A DNA stretch of 22,657 bases, taken from contig VEQB01000005.1 of the NCBI GenBank assembly GCA_018883485.1, positions 1 through 22,657 of the forward strand. The letters run 5' to 3'. Made by a program: the position numbers and the translations under genes. The stretch comes from Bacteroidota bacterium. GTDB taxonomy: Bacteria > Bacteroidota > Bacteroidia > UKL13-3. Below, piece by piece: positions 15,535-22,657 of this stretch (position 1 is the stretch's first letter; each line of letters opens with the position of its first letter). The notes beneath the pieces were generated by a model that searched no databases, was not told the origin of the DNA, and worked only from the letters and a program-made list of their open reading frames with translations.

Positions 15535-16169
15535 TGGCTTATAAAAACAAACATATTAATTATATAAAAAATGCAATTGATGAAAGCATGAAATTGAGAA
15601 AGTAAATCAAAACCAATTATATTCTTTTCCCAATTTATACCTGCAAAATAATTAAATAATAAAAAGTAGAAAATGGTTGAACCTGAATAAATAATAATAC
15701 TTGTACTAATTAAGAATCTTGGTTGGAATTTTAAAGGGATTTGATTGGGTTGTTGTAATAGCTCATAAAAAACTAAAAAGACTAAAAAAATAAGTATGAA
15801 ACTGCCTCCAATCATAGTAAGAGAAGGCATACCATCGGTTTCATTAATAAAAAAGTACTCAATTCCAATTAGCAATAAAAATACAGGAAACAACCAAATA
15901 AGCTTTATCTTATATTTCGAGAGCTCATTAAAATTTATAAAAACCACTACAATTAATTGAAAATGTAATAAAGCATATATCGGATATAAAAACAAATTTG
16001 CCCCCACAATCAAAGCTACTAATTCGGAAATTAACTCCATTGAACACATTGTAATGGCATATATCCAAAACCAATACAAGCAAGAATCCAAGTACTTTCT
16101 AAAAACTAAACCCGCAATTACGGGCAGCACAGAAAGTACCTGAGAAAAATGGACGAGGAAATTATCCAT
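15501..16169 (-). CDS. Seven-TM membrane protein, probable sensor partner of the kinase
   Basis: The 222 residues are almost all hydrophobic, with about seven predicted membrane helices and short loops. Examples are LVHFSQVLSVLPVIAGLVF, a block at LFLYPIYALLHFQLIVVVF, IKLIWLFPVFLLLIGIEYFF and SLTMIGGSFILIFLVFLVFY. There is no signal peptide or soluble domain. The ATG directly follows the lipoprotein's TAA, and the 3' end overlaps the kinase gene by 34 bp, so all are translationally coupled. Membrane proteins of this type and size often precede or are fused to kinases in Bacteroidota, from memory rather than a search. Sensing and relaying to the one-helix kinase is inference. Confidence 0.75.
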   Translation of the reverse strand: MDNFLVHFSQVLSVLPVIAGLVFRKYLDSCLYWFWIYAITMCSMELISELVALIVGANLFLYPIYALLHFQLIVVVFINFNELSKYKIKLIWLFPVFLLLIGIEYFFINETDGMPSLTMIGGSFILIFLVFLVFYELLQQPNQIPLKFQPRFLISTSIIIYSGSTIFYFLLFNYFAGINWEKNIIGFDLLSQFHAFINCIFYIINMFVFISQWKAKTSSSYL

Positions 16170-16946
16170 TTAGTTCAATTCAAAATCTACATCATCGGTA
16201 GCTTGACCCTTTGGTGTGGTAGTGGCAATTTCAGTATACACAGCACTTACTTCTTCATGCTCGGCCCCTTCCATAGAAGATTTTACCCCACATATAGAAA
16301 TATCCAGTAGGGTGTTACCAGAAACTAGGTTTCTACCCAAACGCAAATGGGTAACCTCTGGATCATTTATTGCTGATTCTATTTGAGCCCTTGTAAAATA
16401 ATACGCTCTTGGAATTGTAATTTTAGTGCTGTTCATATTTACATTGCCAGTAGTATTTTTCTTACAATTTGCAGGGCAAGTTCTAGCAAATTCAAATAAT
16501 TTGCCACCAATTAAATTATCGTTTGAGCCATCTCCTTTCACCGAAGTACCAATAAAGGTAAGGCGCTTTTTACCTGAACTTTGATCGTTAACAGCTGAAA
16601 AGAATCTTATACCATCAATGGTAACACCTTGCTCATTTAATAATTCATTAATATGGCCTTTATCAAAATACCAATAAACTGAAATTAATTCTGGATTAGC
16701 TTGATTGTACACTGTAATAAATTGTTGAGCTTTCGTTCTAGAAATTATATCAGAGGCAATAGCTTTTAATTGAAGTGTATCCATTAGTTTTATAGGACCA
16801 ATTAGCAAACTGCTATCTTGAACCTCTGCTTCTGTAGATTTAGATTTAGGAGCTTGTTCGCTACAAGAAATAAAGACCGAAATAACAACTAAAGCCATTA
16901 AGGTGAAAATGGATTTAAAAATTGAAAGATTGTTTTGGTGTTTCAT
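16170..16946 (-). CDS. Lipoprotein of unknown function, first gene of kinase operon
   Basis: I do not recognise the family. From ATG at 16946 the protein has 258 residues. The frame could start 7 codons earlier at 16967, but the inner Met gives a standard signal, MKHQNNLSIFKSIFTLMALV, ending in lipobox VFISC. The mature part has a polar linker, then a mixed alpha/beta body with FITVYNQANPELISVYWYFD and INELLNEQGVTIDGIRFF. There are three later cysteines, two in CPANC (about residue 165), which looks like a redox or disulfide motif. The C-terminus is acidic (ATDDVDFELN). It abuts the next gene (TAA-ATG) and leads an operon with a 7-TM protein, kinase and regulator, so a sensory accessory role in the envelope is possible. 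Confidence 0.78.
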   Translation of the reverse strand: MKHQNNLSIFKSIFTLMALVVISVFISCSEQAPKSKSTEAEVQDSSLLIGPIKLMDTLQLKAIASDIISRTKAQQFITVYNQANPELISVYWYFDKGHINELLNEQGVTIDGIRFFSAVNDQSSGKKRLTFIGTSVKGDGSNDNLIGGKLFEFARTCPANCKKNTTGNVNMNSTKITIPRAYYFTRAQIESAINDPEVTHLRLGRNLVSGNTLLDISICGVKSSMEGAEHEEVSAVYTEIATTTPKGQATDDVDFELN

Positions 16947-16964
16947 TGTTGTAAAATTTAATTT

Positions 16965-17010
16965 CAAAGTAAAGCAATTTAGCGAAAACAGAACTACCTA
17001 TTTTTAGGTA
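16965..17010 (-). promoter_or_regulatory. Promoter and 7-2-7 dyad for the kinase operon
   Basis: On the minus strand the dyad TACCT-N6-AGGTA (16995-17010) is followed, after 22 bp, by the -7-like box TTACTTTG (16965-16972; one mismatch to TAnnTTTG). No -33 TTTG is present, as expected for an activator-dependent promoter. Transcription would start near 16959, with the dyad centred at about -43. Confidence 0.65.
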
Positions 17011-17036
17011 TATTTAATACGTGTAAATTCTAAATT

Positions 17037-17082
17037 TACCTACATTAAGGTATGTAATAACCAAAATAGTAATTTACTTTTG
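17037..17082 (+). promoter_or_regulatory. Promoter and 7-2-7 dyad for the divergent operon
   Basis: The dyad TACCT-N6-AGGTA (17037-17052) is followed, after 22 bp, by TACTTTTG (17075-17082), a full match to TAnnTTTG. The -33 position reads TATG, a poor match. Transcription would start near 17088, 13 nt before the ATG at 17101, with the dyad centred at about -43. The layout mirrors the minus-strand promoter exactly. Confidence 0.7.
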
Positions 17083-17100
17083 AACCAAAATTTTATAATT

Positions 17101-18102
17101 ATGAAAACAAAATTATTTATAATCTTATTTTTAACAAGCTTTTTAAACAGAGCTCAAGGTCAAATTATAGACCTTAGCAAAGCAAGTGGTGCGGTTCAAA
17201 AAAGAAATGTGAATAGCGAAGAATTTTTTAAGATTGAAGTAACCAATTTATTGCCAAATTATTTAGAGGCATATAAGATTACAGTTGAGCTAAGACAGAT
17301 TCCTATGGAAAAATTAGAAATGCCGACAGAGGATGAGTATGTTAAAGATATTAGCAAAGATTGCCAAACACTTAAATCAGAAATTGATAGCCTTTATAAA
17401 GAAGTAAATGAAGAAATTTTTCCAAAGAAAATGGCAAATTTAAAAAAAGAAATTGAGAAAAAGTTAAATAGTAAAGATACAATAAACTCGTGCTATTTCA
17501 GCATAAATGAAGAGTTAAAGAAATTAGAAAATTCCATAACTAAAACCATTTGGGAAGGCAAACTATTGCAAGATGAGCAAATCATAGTTACTATTTCAAG
17601 GGAGATAGATTCTATAAGTAAAAGCTGGACATATATCTTTTCTACCAAACCAAGAGGAGAATGGCAGGCATCGGTTGGTTATACAATGATAATTCCATAT
17701 TTCATGCCTTCCAAAAACTATTATTCTGAGTCAAATGGCTCAAATTATATCATTAAAAAATCTAATGACAAACAAATACAATTAGAATATATTCCAACTG
17801 CGTTTTTCTCATGGGAACAAGCAGATACTAAATGTAAAAATAAAAATTTTAGATTCGGACTTTCAGGTGGCTTAGGATTAGATACAAAGGAAATTAGTTT
17901 TTTTTCCGCTGGAACTTTATCCTATAATCAGAATTTAAAATTCCACATCGGAATTGGCGCTCATCAAATTAATAGACTAAAAGATGAATACTATGAGGGC
18001 AAAGAATTAAAAGAAAACTTAAGCTCCGAGCAACTACATAAGAAAGTATTTGGGGTAAATCCATTTGTCTCTGTTTCATTTAGGTTCAACCAAAAAAAAT
18101 AA
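17101..18102 (+). CDS. Exported protein, coiled coil plus possible beta-barrel, unknown
   Basis: I do not recognise the family. The ATG at 17101 gives 333 residues and places the signal peptide correctly (MKTKLFIILFLTSFLNRAQG); an upstream TTG at 17080 would overlap the -7 box and is unlikely. After the signal, a beta-rich segment (about 30-75) is followed by a lysine/glutamate coiled coil at about 85-160 (LYKEVNEEIFPKKMANLKKE). The second half alternates short strands rich in Gly and aromatics (FGLSGGLGLDTKEISFFSAG) and ends in PFVSVSFRFNQKK, suggesting an outer-membrane barrel or a periplasmic beta domain. It is divergent from the kinase operon with a matching regulatory dyad, so it is probably a target of that system. 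The next gene starts 5 bp later. Confidence 0.75.
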   Translation: MKTKLFIILFLTSFLNRAQGQIIDLSKASGAVQKRNVNSEEFFKIEVTNLLPNYLEAYKITVELRQIPMEKLEMPTEDEYVKDISKDCQTLKSEIDSLYKEVNEEIFPKKMANLKKEIEKKLNSKDTINSCYFSINEELKKLENSITKTIWEGKLLQDEQIIVTISREIDSISKSWTYIFSTKPRGEWQASVGYTMIIPYFMPSKNYYSESNGSNYIIKKSNDKQIQLEYIPTAFFSWEQADTKCKNKNFRFGLSGGLGLDTKEISFFSAGTLSYNQNLKFHIGIGAHQINRLKDEYYEGKELKENLSSEQLHKKVFGVNPFVSVSFRFNQKK

Positions 18103-18107
18103 AAGTT

Positions 18108-18803
18108 ATGACAAACAAAGATAACCACCATAAAACCTACCATAAAATTAGAAAAATGGTAGGATGGCTAGGCATATTACTACCTATTGCCCTAATTGCT
18201 TTAAGTAAGATTTCTTTCTTTGAAACCAAACCTCAACCCTCTATTAGCCACTTTTATTTTACTAACTTAAGAGAACTATTTACGGGTACCCTATGTGCCG
18301 TTGCCTTGTTTCTTATTCGCTATGAAGGATTTAAAGGCGATCGGTTTTGGAAAAATGATAACCTAATGACAAATATTGCAGGTGCTATGGCCTTAGGAGT
18401 AGCAATATTCCCCACTCATCCAGATGTTTGCGCTGATAAAGTTGACTCACTTATACCCATTTGCGAAAAATGGCTTGGATGGGTTCACTATGGCTTTGCT
18501 GCAATTTTATTTCTAATAATGGCACACTTATCCATTAATATTTTCACCCTCACCGAACCTAATAAATCGCGAAATACCAGCTTTGTTTTTCATGAAAATC
18601 ATATTTACAAAACATGTGGATATGCAATATTGTTATTTATATTGCTCATCATTTTATTTTCAACCATTTGGAAAGGTAAATGGCCATCTTCAACTTTTTA
18701 CCTTGAGGCGGCCTCACTATTAGCATTTGGGATTTCATGGCTAATTAAAGGTAGAGGATTGCTCTGGGAAAACTCTAAATTCAATGAAAAAATGTATAGC
18801 TAA
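18108..18803 (+). CDS. Six-TM integral membrane protein, unknown function
   Basis: The 231 residues form about six membrane helices: roughly 19-33, 52-70, 87-102, 124-144, 168-186 and 194-213. The segment SISHFYFTNLRELFTGTLCA, then FLIRYEGFKGDRFW and MALGVAIFPTHPD, is a pattern I have seen in uncharacterised bacterial membrane proteins (DUF998/Frag1-like at best), with no known activity. Two Cys flank a short outer loop (about 107 and 119). It lies 5 bp after the exported coiled-coil gene and shares its promoter, so the two probably act together and under the divergent two-component system. Confidence 0.75.
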   Translation: MTNKDNHHKTYHKIRKMVGWLGILLPIALIALSKISFFETKPQPSISHFYFTNLRELFTGTLCAVALFLIRYEGFKGDRFWKNDNLMTNIAGAMALGVAIFPTHPDVCADKVDSLIPICEKWLGWVHYGFAAILFLIMAHLSINIFTLTEPNKSRNTSFVFHENHIYKTCGYAILLFILLIILFSTIWKGKWPSSTFYLEAASLLAFGISWLIKGRGLLWENSKFNEKMYS

Positions 18804-18845
18804 AGGCAATAAAATACAACTAAGAAAAAATTTTAAGTAGTCATT

Positions 18846-18900
18846 AAAAGGTATTCTTTTTTGAGTTATTTTCGATTCAAATAAACTCAGGACACCTTTT
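18846..18900 (+). terminator. Hairpin between the 6-TM gene and the macroglobulin start
   Basis: AAAAGGT (18846-18852) pairs with ACCTTTT (18894-18900), and TGAGTT-ATTT with AAAT-A-AACTCA inside it, with one bulge and an asymmetric internal loop. A five-T run (18897-18901) ends directly at the ATG at 18902. It could terminate the upstream operon. It also occupies the whole ribosome-binding region of the next gene, so it could limit that gene's translation. Confidence 0.5.
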
Positions 18901-18901
18901 T

Positions 18902-21900
18902 ATGTCAAACCTATCATCGTTGCTTAAAAAAATAAGTAACAAACCTCTCTACCTAGCTTTAGTAATTGCATCCATTGCCGCTGGAGCCTATTTTTTTACA
19001 GCTAAAGCTTCGGATAAAAAAAGAGGTCGTGTAAACCCAGCTTTTGCTAGTTATATTAGTGCCTATACCTCTGGGCAAATCTCCAGAGAATCCAGCATTA
19101 AGATACAATTGGCAGGCAATTTTGCCGACAGTTCTAAAATTGGTGAGCTAGCAAAAGTATTCTCATTTGAACCCTCCATTAAAGGCGAGGCAAAATGGAT
19201 AGATGCCACCACCATTGAGTTTAAGCCAGCCGAGCCGCTGCCCTCCGGAACAGAATATGAAGCCAGCTTCTTGCTCGATAAAATTGTTGATGTTACCAAT
19301 GAATTGGAAGAGTTTCCCTTTCATTTTTCGGTTATCAAACAATCCTTTGAAGTAAGCTTACCAACCTTTGAGGCCATTGATAGAAATAAACTAATTTACC
19401 AAAGAGTCAGTGGCACTTTAGTAACAGCCGATGCAGAGGATGAAAAGAAAATAGAACAACTATTAACGCTTTCTCAAGAAGGAAAAAAATTTAATATTAA
19501 ATGGGAACACGCTGCAGATAAAAGGAGTCACCGCTACATGGCCGATAGTGTGCTTAGAAAAAGTAATGCTAGCGAAGTAATTATTAAGTGGGATGGAGAA
19601 CCCCTTCAATTAGATATTAAAGGAGAACATAAACTTATTATTCCTGCCTTAGGAGATTTTACCGCATTAAATGCCAAGGTGGTAAATGATGGCTCGCAAC
19701 ATGTAGCCATTTATTTTTCTGACCCAATTTTACCAACCCAAGATTTAAGCGGGTTGATCCAATTAAGTTATAGCAGTCCACAGGCAACAGGTGCAGTAAC
19801 CACAGAGCTTAAATTCATTATAGATGGGCACTTGGTTAAATGCTTTCCTTCTGTAACGCTAACTGGTTCAAACCGCTTACAAATATTTGCTGGCGTGCAA
19901 AATATTCTAGGCTATAAGCTTAAGAAAGTGGCTATTTTCGATTTAGATTTTGCAGATAATTTACCTTCTGTAAATTTTATTGGCAAAGGCGTAATCATGC
20001 CATCTAGCAACCAATTAAGACTGCCTTTTGAAGCCACCAGTTTATCTGCAGTAGAGGTAACTGTTATCAAAGTTTATGAAAACAATATCACTCAATTCTT
20101 GCAAGTAAATGATTTGGCAGGAAGCAATGAAATGATTCGCGTGGGCCGTCCAATGCTTAAAAAAATCATTCGTTTAGATGGAGATAAATTATTAGACCCA
20201 AGAAGAACAAATACCTTTAGCCTAGATTTAGACCAATTAATGAGAACAGAACCTGGAGCCCTATACCAGGTTAAACTATCCTTTAGTAAAGCCCATTCTT
20301 TATACCGTTGCAATGGCATTGACACCACTCAGACGGCAAATGATGAAGAAATGACCCAGCTGGAAGAGAATGTATGGGACGGAGAAGCACCGCAACAAGC
20401 CGATGCCAGTTTTTGGGATTATGCCGAAGAAGATTATGATTGGAGTGGGTACAATTGGAACGAAAGAGATAATCCATGTCATAACAGCTATTACACCAAT
20501 AATAGAGCTGTTACAAGAAATATTATGGCCTCAGATATTGGCCTTATTGCCAAGAAAGGTAGCCAAAGTGAATTACATTTTTTTGCAACAAATTTATTGA
20601 GCACCAAACCTATGAGTGGAGTTAGCATTGAATTATTAGACTACCAACAACAACTCATAACCTCAGCAAATACCAATGGAGAGGGAATGGTAAAAATAAG
20701 CTACACAAGAAAGCCTTATTTGGCAATTGCAAAATATAAAGAACAAAGAGCCTACTTAAAAATAGATGATGGTTCATCCTTAAGCCTGAGCCAATTTGAT
20801 GTGAATGGAGAGCAGGTTCAAAAAGGACTAAAAGGCTTTATTTATGGCGAACGCGGCGTTTGGCGACCAGGAGATTCGCTTTACCTCACCTTCATTTTAG
20901 AAGATAAACTAAGAAACTTACCTAAGGGACATCCTGTAACTTTCGAATTGTATAATCCACTTGGTTCACTTAGTAAACGATTGGTAAAAAATGATGGACT
21001 AAATGGATTTTACGATTTTAGAACCTGCACAGACCTAGAAGCACCCACTGGAGTTTGGATAGCAAAAGTTAAAGTAGGCGGAAGCACGTTTAGCAAAACA
21101 ATAAGAGTAGAAACGGTGATGCCAAATCGTTTAAAAATTGAATTGAACTTCCCTAAACCTTACTTACAAAAAGGAGAATCTGTAAGTACTAAATTAAAAT
21201 CTCGTTGGCTACATGGCGCTATAGCAGATGGCTTAGATGCAAAGGTTGAGGCAACCCTAAGCGCTGCCGTAACAAGCTTTAAACGCTTTCCAGATTTTGT
21301 TTTTGATAACCCAACCAAACGCTTTAGTGCAGAAGCCAATACCATTTTTGAAGGTAAGCTCGACGAAAATGGAGAGGCAAATCTAAACATTGATTTAAAC
21401 TTAGAAGCTGAACCAGCAGGCATGTTAAATGCCAACTTAGTTACTAAAGTTTTTGAACCAGGTGGAAACTTTAGTGTAGATAGATTTCAAATTCCATACT
21501 ACCCTTACAACGCTTTTATAGGCCTAAAACTTCCAAAAGGAGATGTAGCAAGAGGCATGTTACTTACCGATACTAACCATACCGTACAAATAGTTTTGGT
21601 AAACCCAGATGGCAGTTTAAAACGAGGTACTAGCCAGGCTAATGTAAAGTTATACAAAATAAATTGGCGCTGGTGGTGGGATAGAAGCGAAGATGATTTA
21701 AGTAATTATGCCAATTCGGAAGAGTATCAAAGTCTAATGGATGAAAACGTAACACTTAACAATGGTAAAGGCAATTTTACCTTGCGCGTAAACTACCCAG
21801 ATTGGGGCAGGTATTTACTAATTGTAAAAGATGAAGAAGGCCACAGCAGTGGTAAAGCATTTTATATGGATTGGCCAGGTTGGGCAGGAAGAGCGCAAAG

Positions 21901-22657
21901 AGAAGGCGCCTTAGATGCCAATGTGCTTAATTTTTCTTTAAATAAAAACACCTATGTAGTTGGAGAAAAGGCAACACTTACACTTCCAACTCCACAAGCT
22001 GGCAGAGCGCTATTGAGCATAGAAAATGGTTCTGGTATTGTTGAAACACATTGGATTGAAGCCCAAAAGGGGCAAACAAATTTTAGTTTTACCATTACTA
22101 AAAACATGTTACCAAACATATTTGCGCATGTAAGTTTATTGCAACCTCATGGACAAGTAAACAACGATTTACCTATTCGTTTATATGGCATGCAAGCAAT
22201 AACGGTGCAAGACCCTGCAAGCATTCTTAAACCACAAATTCAAATGAAGGATGCCATAAGGCCAGATGAAAAAAATACCATTACTGTTTCTGAGGCAAGC
22301 GGAAAACCAATGACCTATACCCTTGCCATTGTTGATGAAGGCTTATTGGATTTAACTAGATTTCAAACCCCCGACCCACATAAGCATTTCTTTGCCAAAG
22401 AAGCCTTAGGTGTTAAAACATGGGATATGTTTGATTTTGTGATGGGCGCTTTTGGCTCCCAATTTAATAGAACCTTAAGCATTGGCGGAGATGAAGGCAT
22501 CAATAAAAAATCTAAAGATAACAAGGCCAAAAGATTTAAACCTGCTATTAAATTCATAGGGCCATTTCATTTAAATGCAGGGGTACAAGCACAACATACT
22601 ATTCAGATTAAAGATTATGTTGGCGCGGTAAGGGTAATGGTGGTAGCTGGTTATGAA
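18902..22657 (+). CDS. Bacterial alpha-2-macroglobulin family protein, C-terminus cut
   Basis: These are large envelope proteins thought to trap invading proteases after cleavage of a bait region. The frame is open for 1252 codons to the right edge; full proteins have about 1600-1900. A membrane anchor (about 14-33, PLYLALVIASIAAGAYFF) has no lipobox, so the protein is tethered to the inner membrane rather than lipidated as in E. coli YfhM. The MG-type domains follow. The MG2 signature GERGVWRPGDSLYLTFILED lies near residue 650. The A2M-domain start (about 1215-1250, KRFKPAIKFIGPFHL to VGAVRVMVVAGYE) is near the cut. An acidic aromatic stretch near 500-525 (FWDYAEEDYDWSGYNW) is unusual. The thioester region would lie past the edge, so its presence is unknown. 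The start is fixed by the anchor. Confidence 0.92.
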   Translation, partial: MSNLSSLLKKISNKPLYLALVIASIAAGAYFFTAKASDKKRGRVNPAFASYISAYTSGQISRESSIKIQLAGNFADSSKIGELAKVFSFEPSIKGEAKWIDATTIEFKPAEPLPSGTEYEASFLLDKIVDVTNELEEFPFHFSVIKQSFEVSLPTFEAIDRNKLIYQRVSGTLVTADAEDEKKIEQLLTLSQEGKKFNIKWEHAADKRSHRYMADSVLRKSNASEVIIKWDGEPLQLDIKGEHKLIIPALGDFTALNAKVVNDGSQHVAIYFSDPILPTQDLSGLIQLSYSSPQATGAVTTELKFIIDGHLVKCFPSVTLTGSNRLQIFAGVQNILGYKLKKVAIFDLDFADNLPSVNFIGKGVIMPSSNQLRLPFEATSLSAVEVTVIKVYENNITQFLQVNDLAGSNEMIRVGRPMLKKIIRLDGDKLLDPRRTNTFSLDLDQLMRTEPGALYQVKLSFSKAHSLYRCNGIDTTQTANDEEMTQLEENVWDGEAPQQADASFWDYAEEDYDWSGYNWNERDNPCHNSYYTNNRAVTRNIMASDIGLIAKKGSQSELHFFATNLLSTKPMSGVSIELLDYQQQLITSANTNGEGMVKISYTRKPYLAIAKYKEQRAYLKIDDGSSLSLSQFDVNGEQVQKGLKGFIYGERGVWRPGDSLYLTFILEDKLRNLPKGHPVTFELYNPLGSLSKRLVKNDGLNGFYDFRTCTDLEAPTGVWIAKVKVGGSTFSKTIRVETVMPNRLKIELNFPKPYLQKGESVSTKLKSRWLHGAIADGLDAKVEATLSAAVTSFKRFPDFVFDNPTKRFSAEANTIFEGKLDENGEANLNIDLNLEAEPAGMLNANLVTKVFEPGGNFSVDRFQIPYYPYNAFIGLKLPKGDVARGMLLTDTNHTVQIVLVNPDGSLKRGTSQANVKLYKINWRWWWDRSEDDLSNYANSEEYQSLMDENVTLNNGKGNFTLRVNYPDWGRYLLIVKDEEGHSSGKAFYMDWPGWAGRAQREGALDANVLNFSLNKNTYVVGEKATLTLPTPQAGRALLSIENGSGIVETHWIEAQKGQTNFSFTITKNMLPNIFAHVSLLQPHGQVNNDLPIRLYGMQAITVQDPASILKPQIQMKDAIRPDEKNTITVSEASGKPMTYTLAIVDEGLLDLTRFQTPDPHKHFFAKEALGVKTWDMFDFVMGAFGSQFNRTLSIGGDEGINKKSKDNKAKRFKPAIKFIGPFHLNAGVQAQHTIQIKDYVGAVRVMVVAGYE

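Noticed and set aside
17080..17100. TTG start giving a 7-residue extension of the exported coiled-coil protein
   Set aside because: It overlaps the predicted -7 box and would spoil the signal peptide. ATG at 17101 fits better.
1..22657. CRISPR arrays, integrases, transposases, phage genes or tRNA genes
   Set aside because: I looked for spaced direct repeats, recombinase motifs and cloverleaf signals and found none beyond the short repeats listed.

Overview
The window is AT-rich chromosomal DNA from a member of the Bacteroidota, most likely a Sphingobacteriia (Pedobacter-like) bacterium. The evidence is a single-chain SecD-SecF fusion, promoters of the TTTG-N20-TAnnTTTG type, weak or absent Shine-Dalgarno sequences, and the protein families present. 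The genus is inference. I see no phage, insertion sequence, tRNA or CRISPR array.

Layout. 1-2214 (-): most of a SecDF fusion, cut by the left edge. 2447-3485 (+): an ExbB/ExbD proton-channel pair, whose end overlaps the convergent uridine kinase-like gene at 3475-4098 (-). 4099-4532: a 434 bp gap with a REP-like element and a likely TetR operator. 4533-11095 (+): a tripartite efflux operon of TetR regulator, TolC-like outer-membrane factor, lipoprotein adaptor and RND pump. 11096-11726: a non-coding stretch with two tandem copies of a structured, terminator-ended element, then the 4.5S signal-recognition-particle RNA on the minus strand, then an inverted repeat. 11727-13346 (+): the carboxyltransferase subunit of an acyl-CoA carboxylase, closest to methylcrotonyl-CoA carboxylase. 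13472-14038: a DUF2569-type membrane-protein pseudogene with three in-frame stops. 14153-16946 (-): a packed four-gene operon of lipoprotein, 7-TM protein, histidine kinase and NarL-type response regulator. 17101-18803 (+): a divergent two-gene operon of an exported coiled-coil protein and a 6-TM protein. 18902-22657 (+): the N-terminal two thirds of a membrane-anchored bacterial alpha-2-macroglobulin, cut by the right edge.

The most interesting region is 14153-18803. The 155 bp between the two divergent operons carries two copies of the dyad TACCT-N6-AGGTA, in the 7-2-7 geometry used by NarL-type regulators. Each copy sits exactly 22 bp from the -7 box of one of the two promoters. The simplest reading is a self-contained regulon in which the response regulator activates its own operon and the divergent pair. 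I recognise no named system in these six genes. The second candidate is the tandem RNA-like element at 11105-11310, whose two copies differ by changes that preserve pairing.
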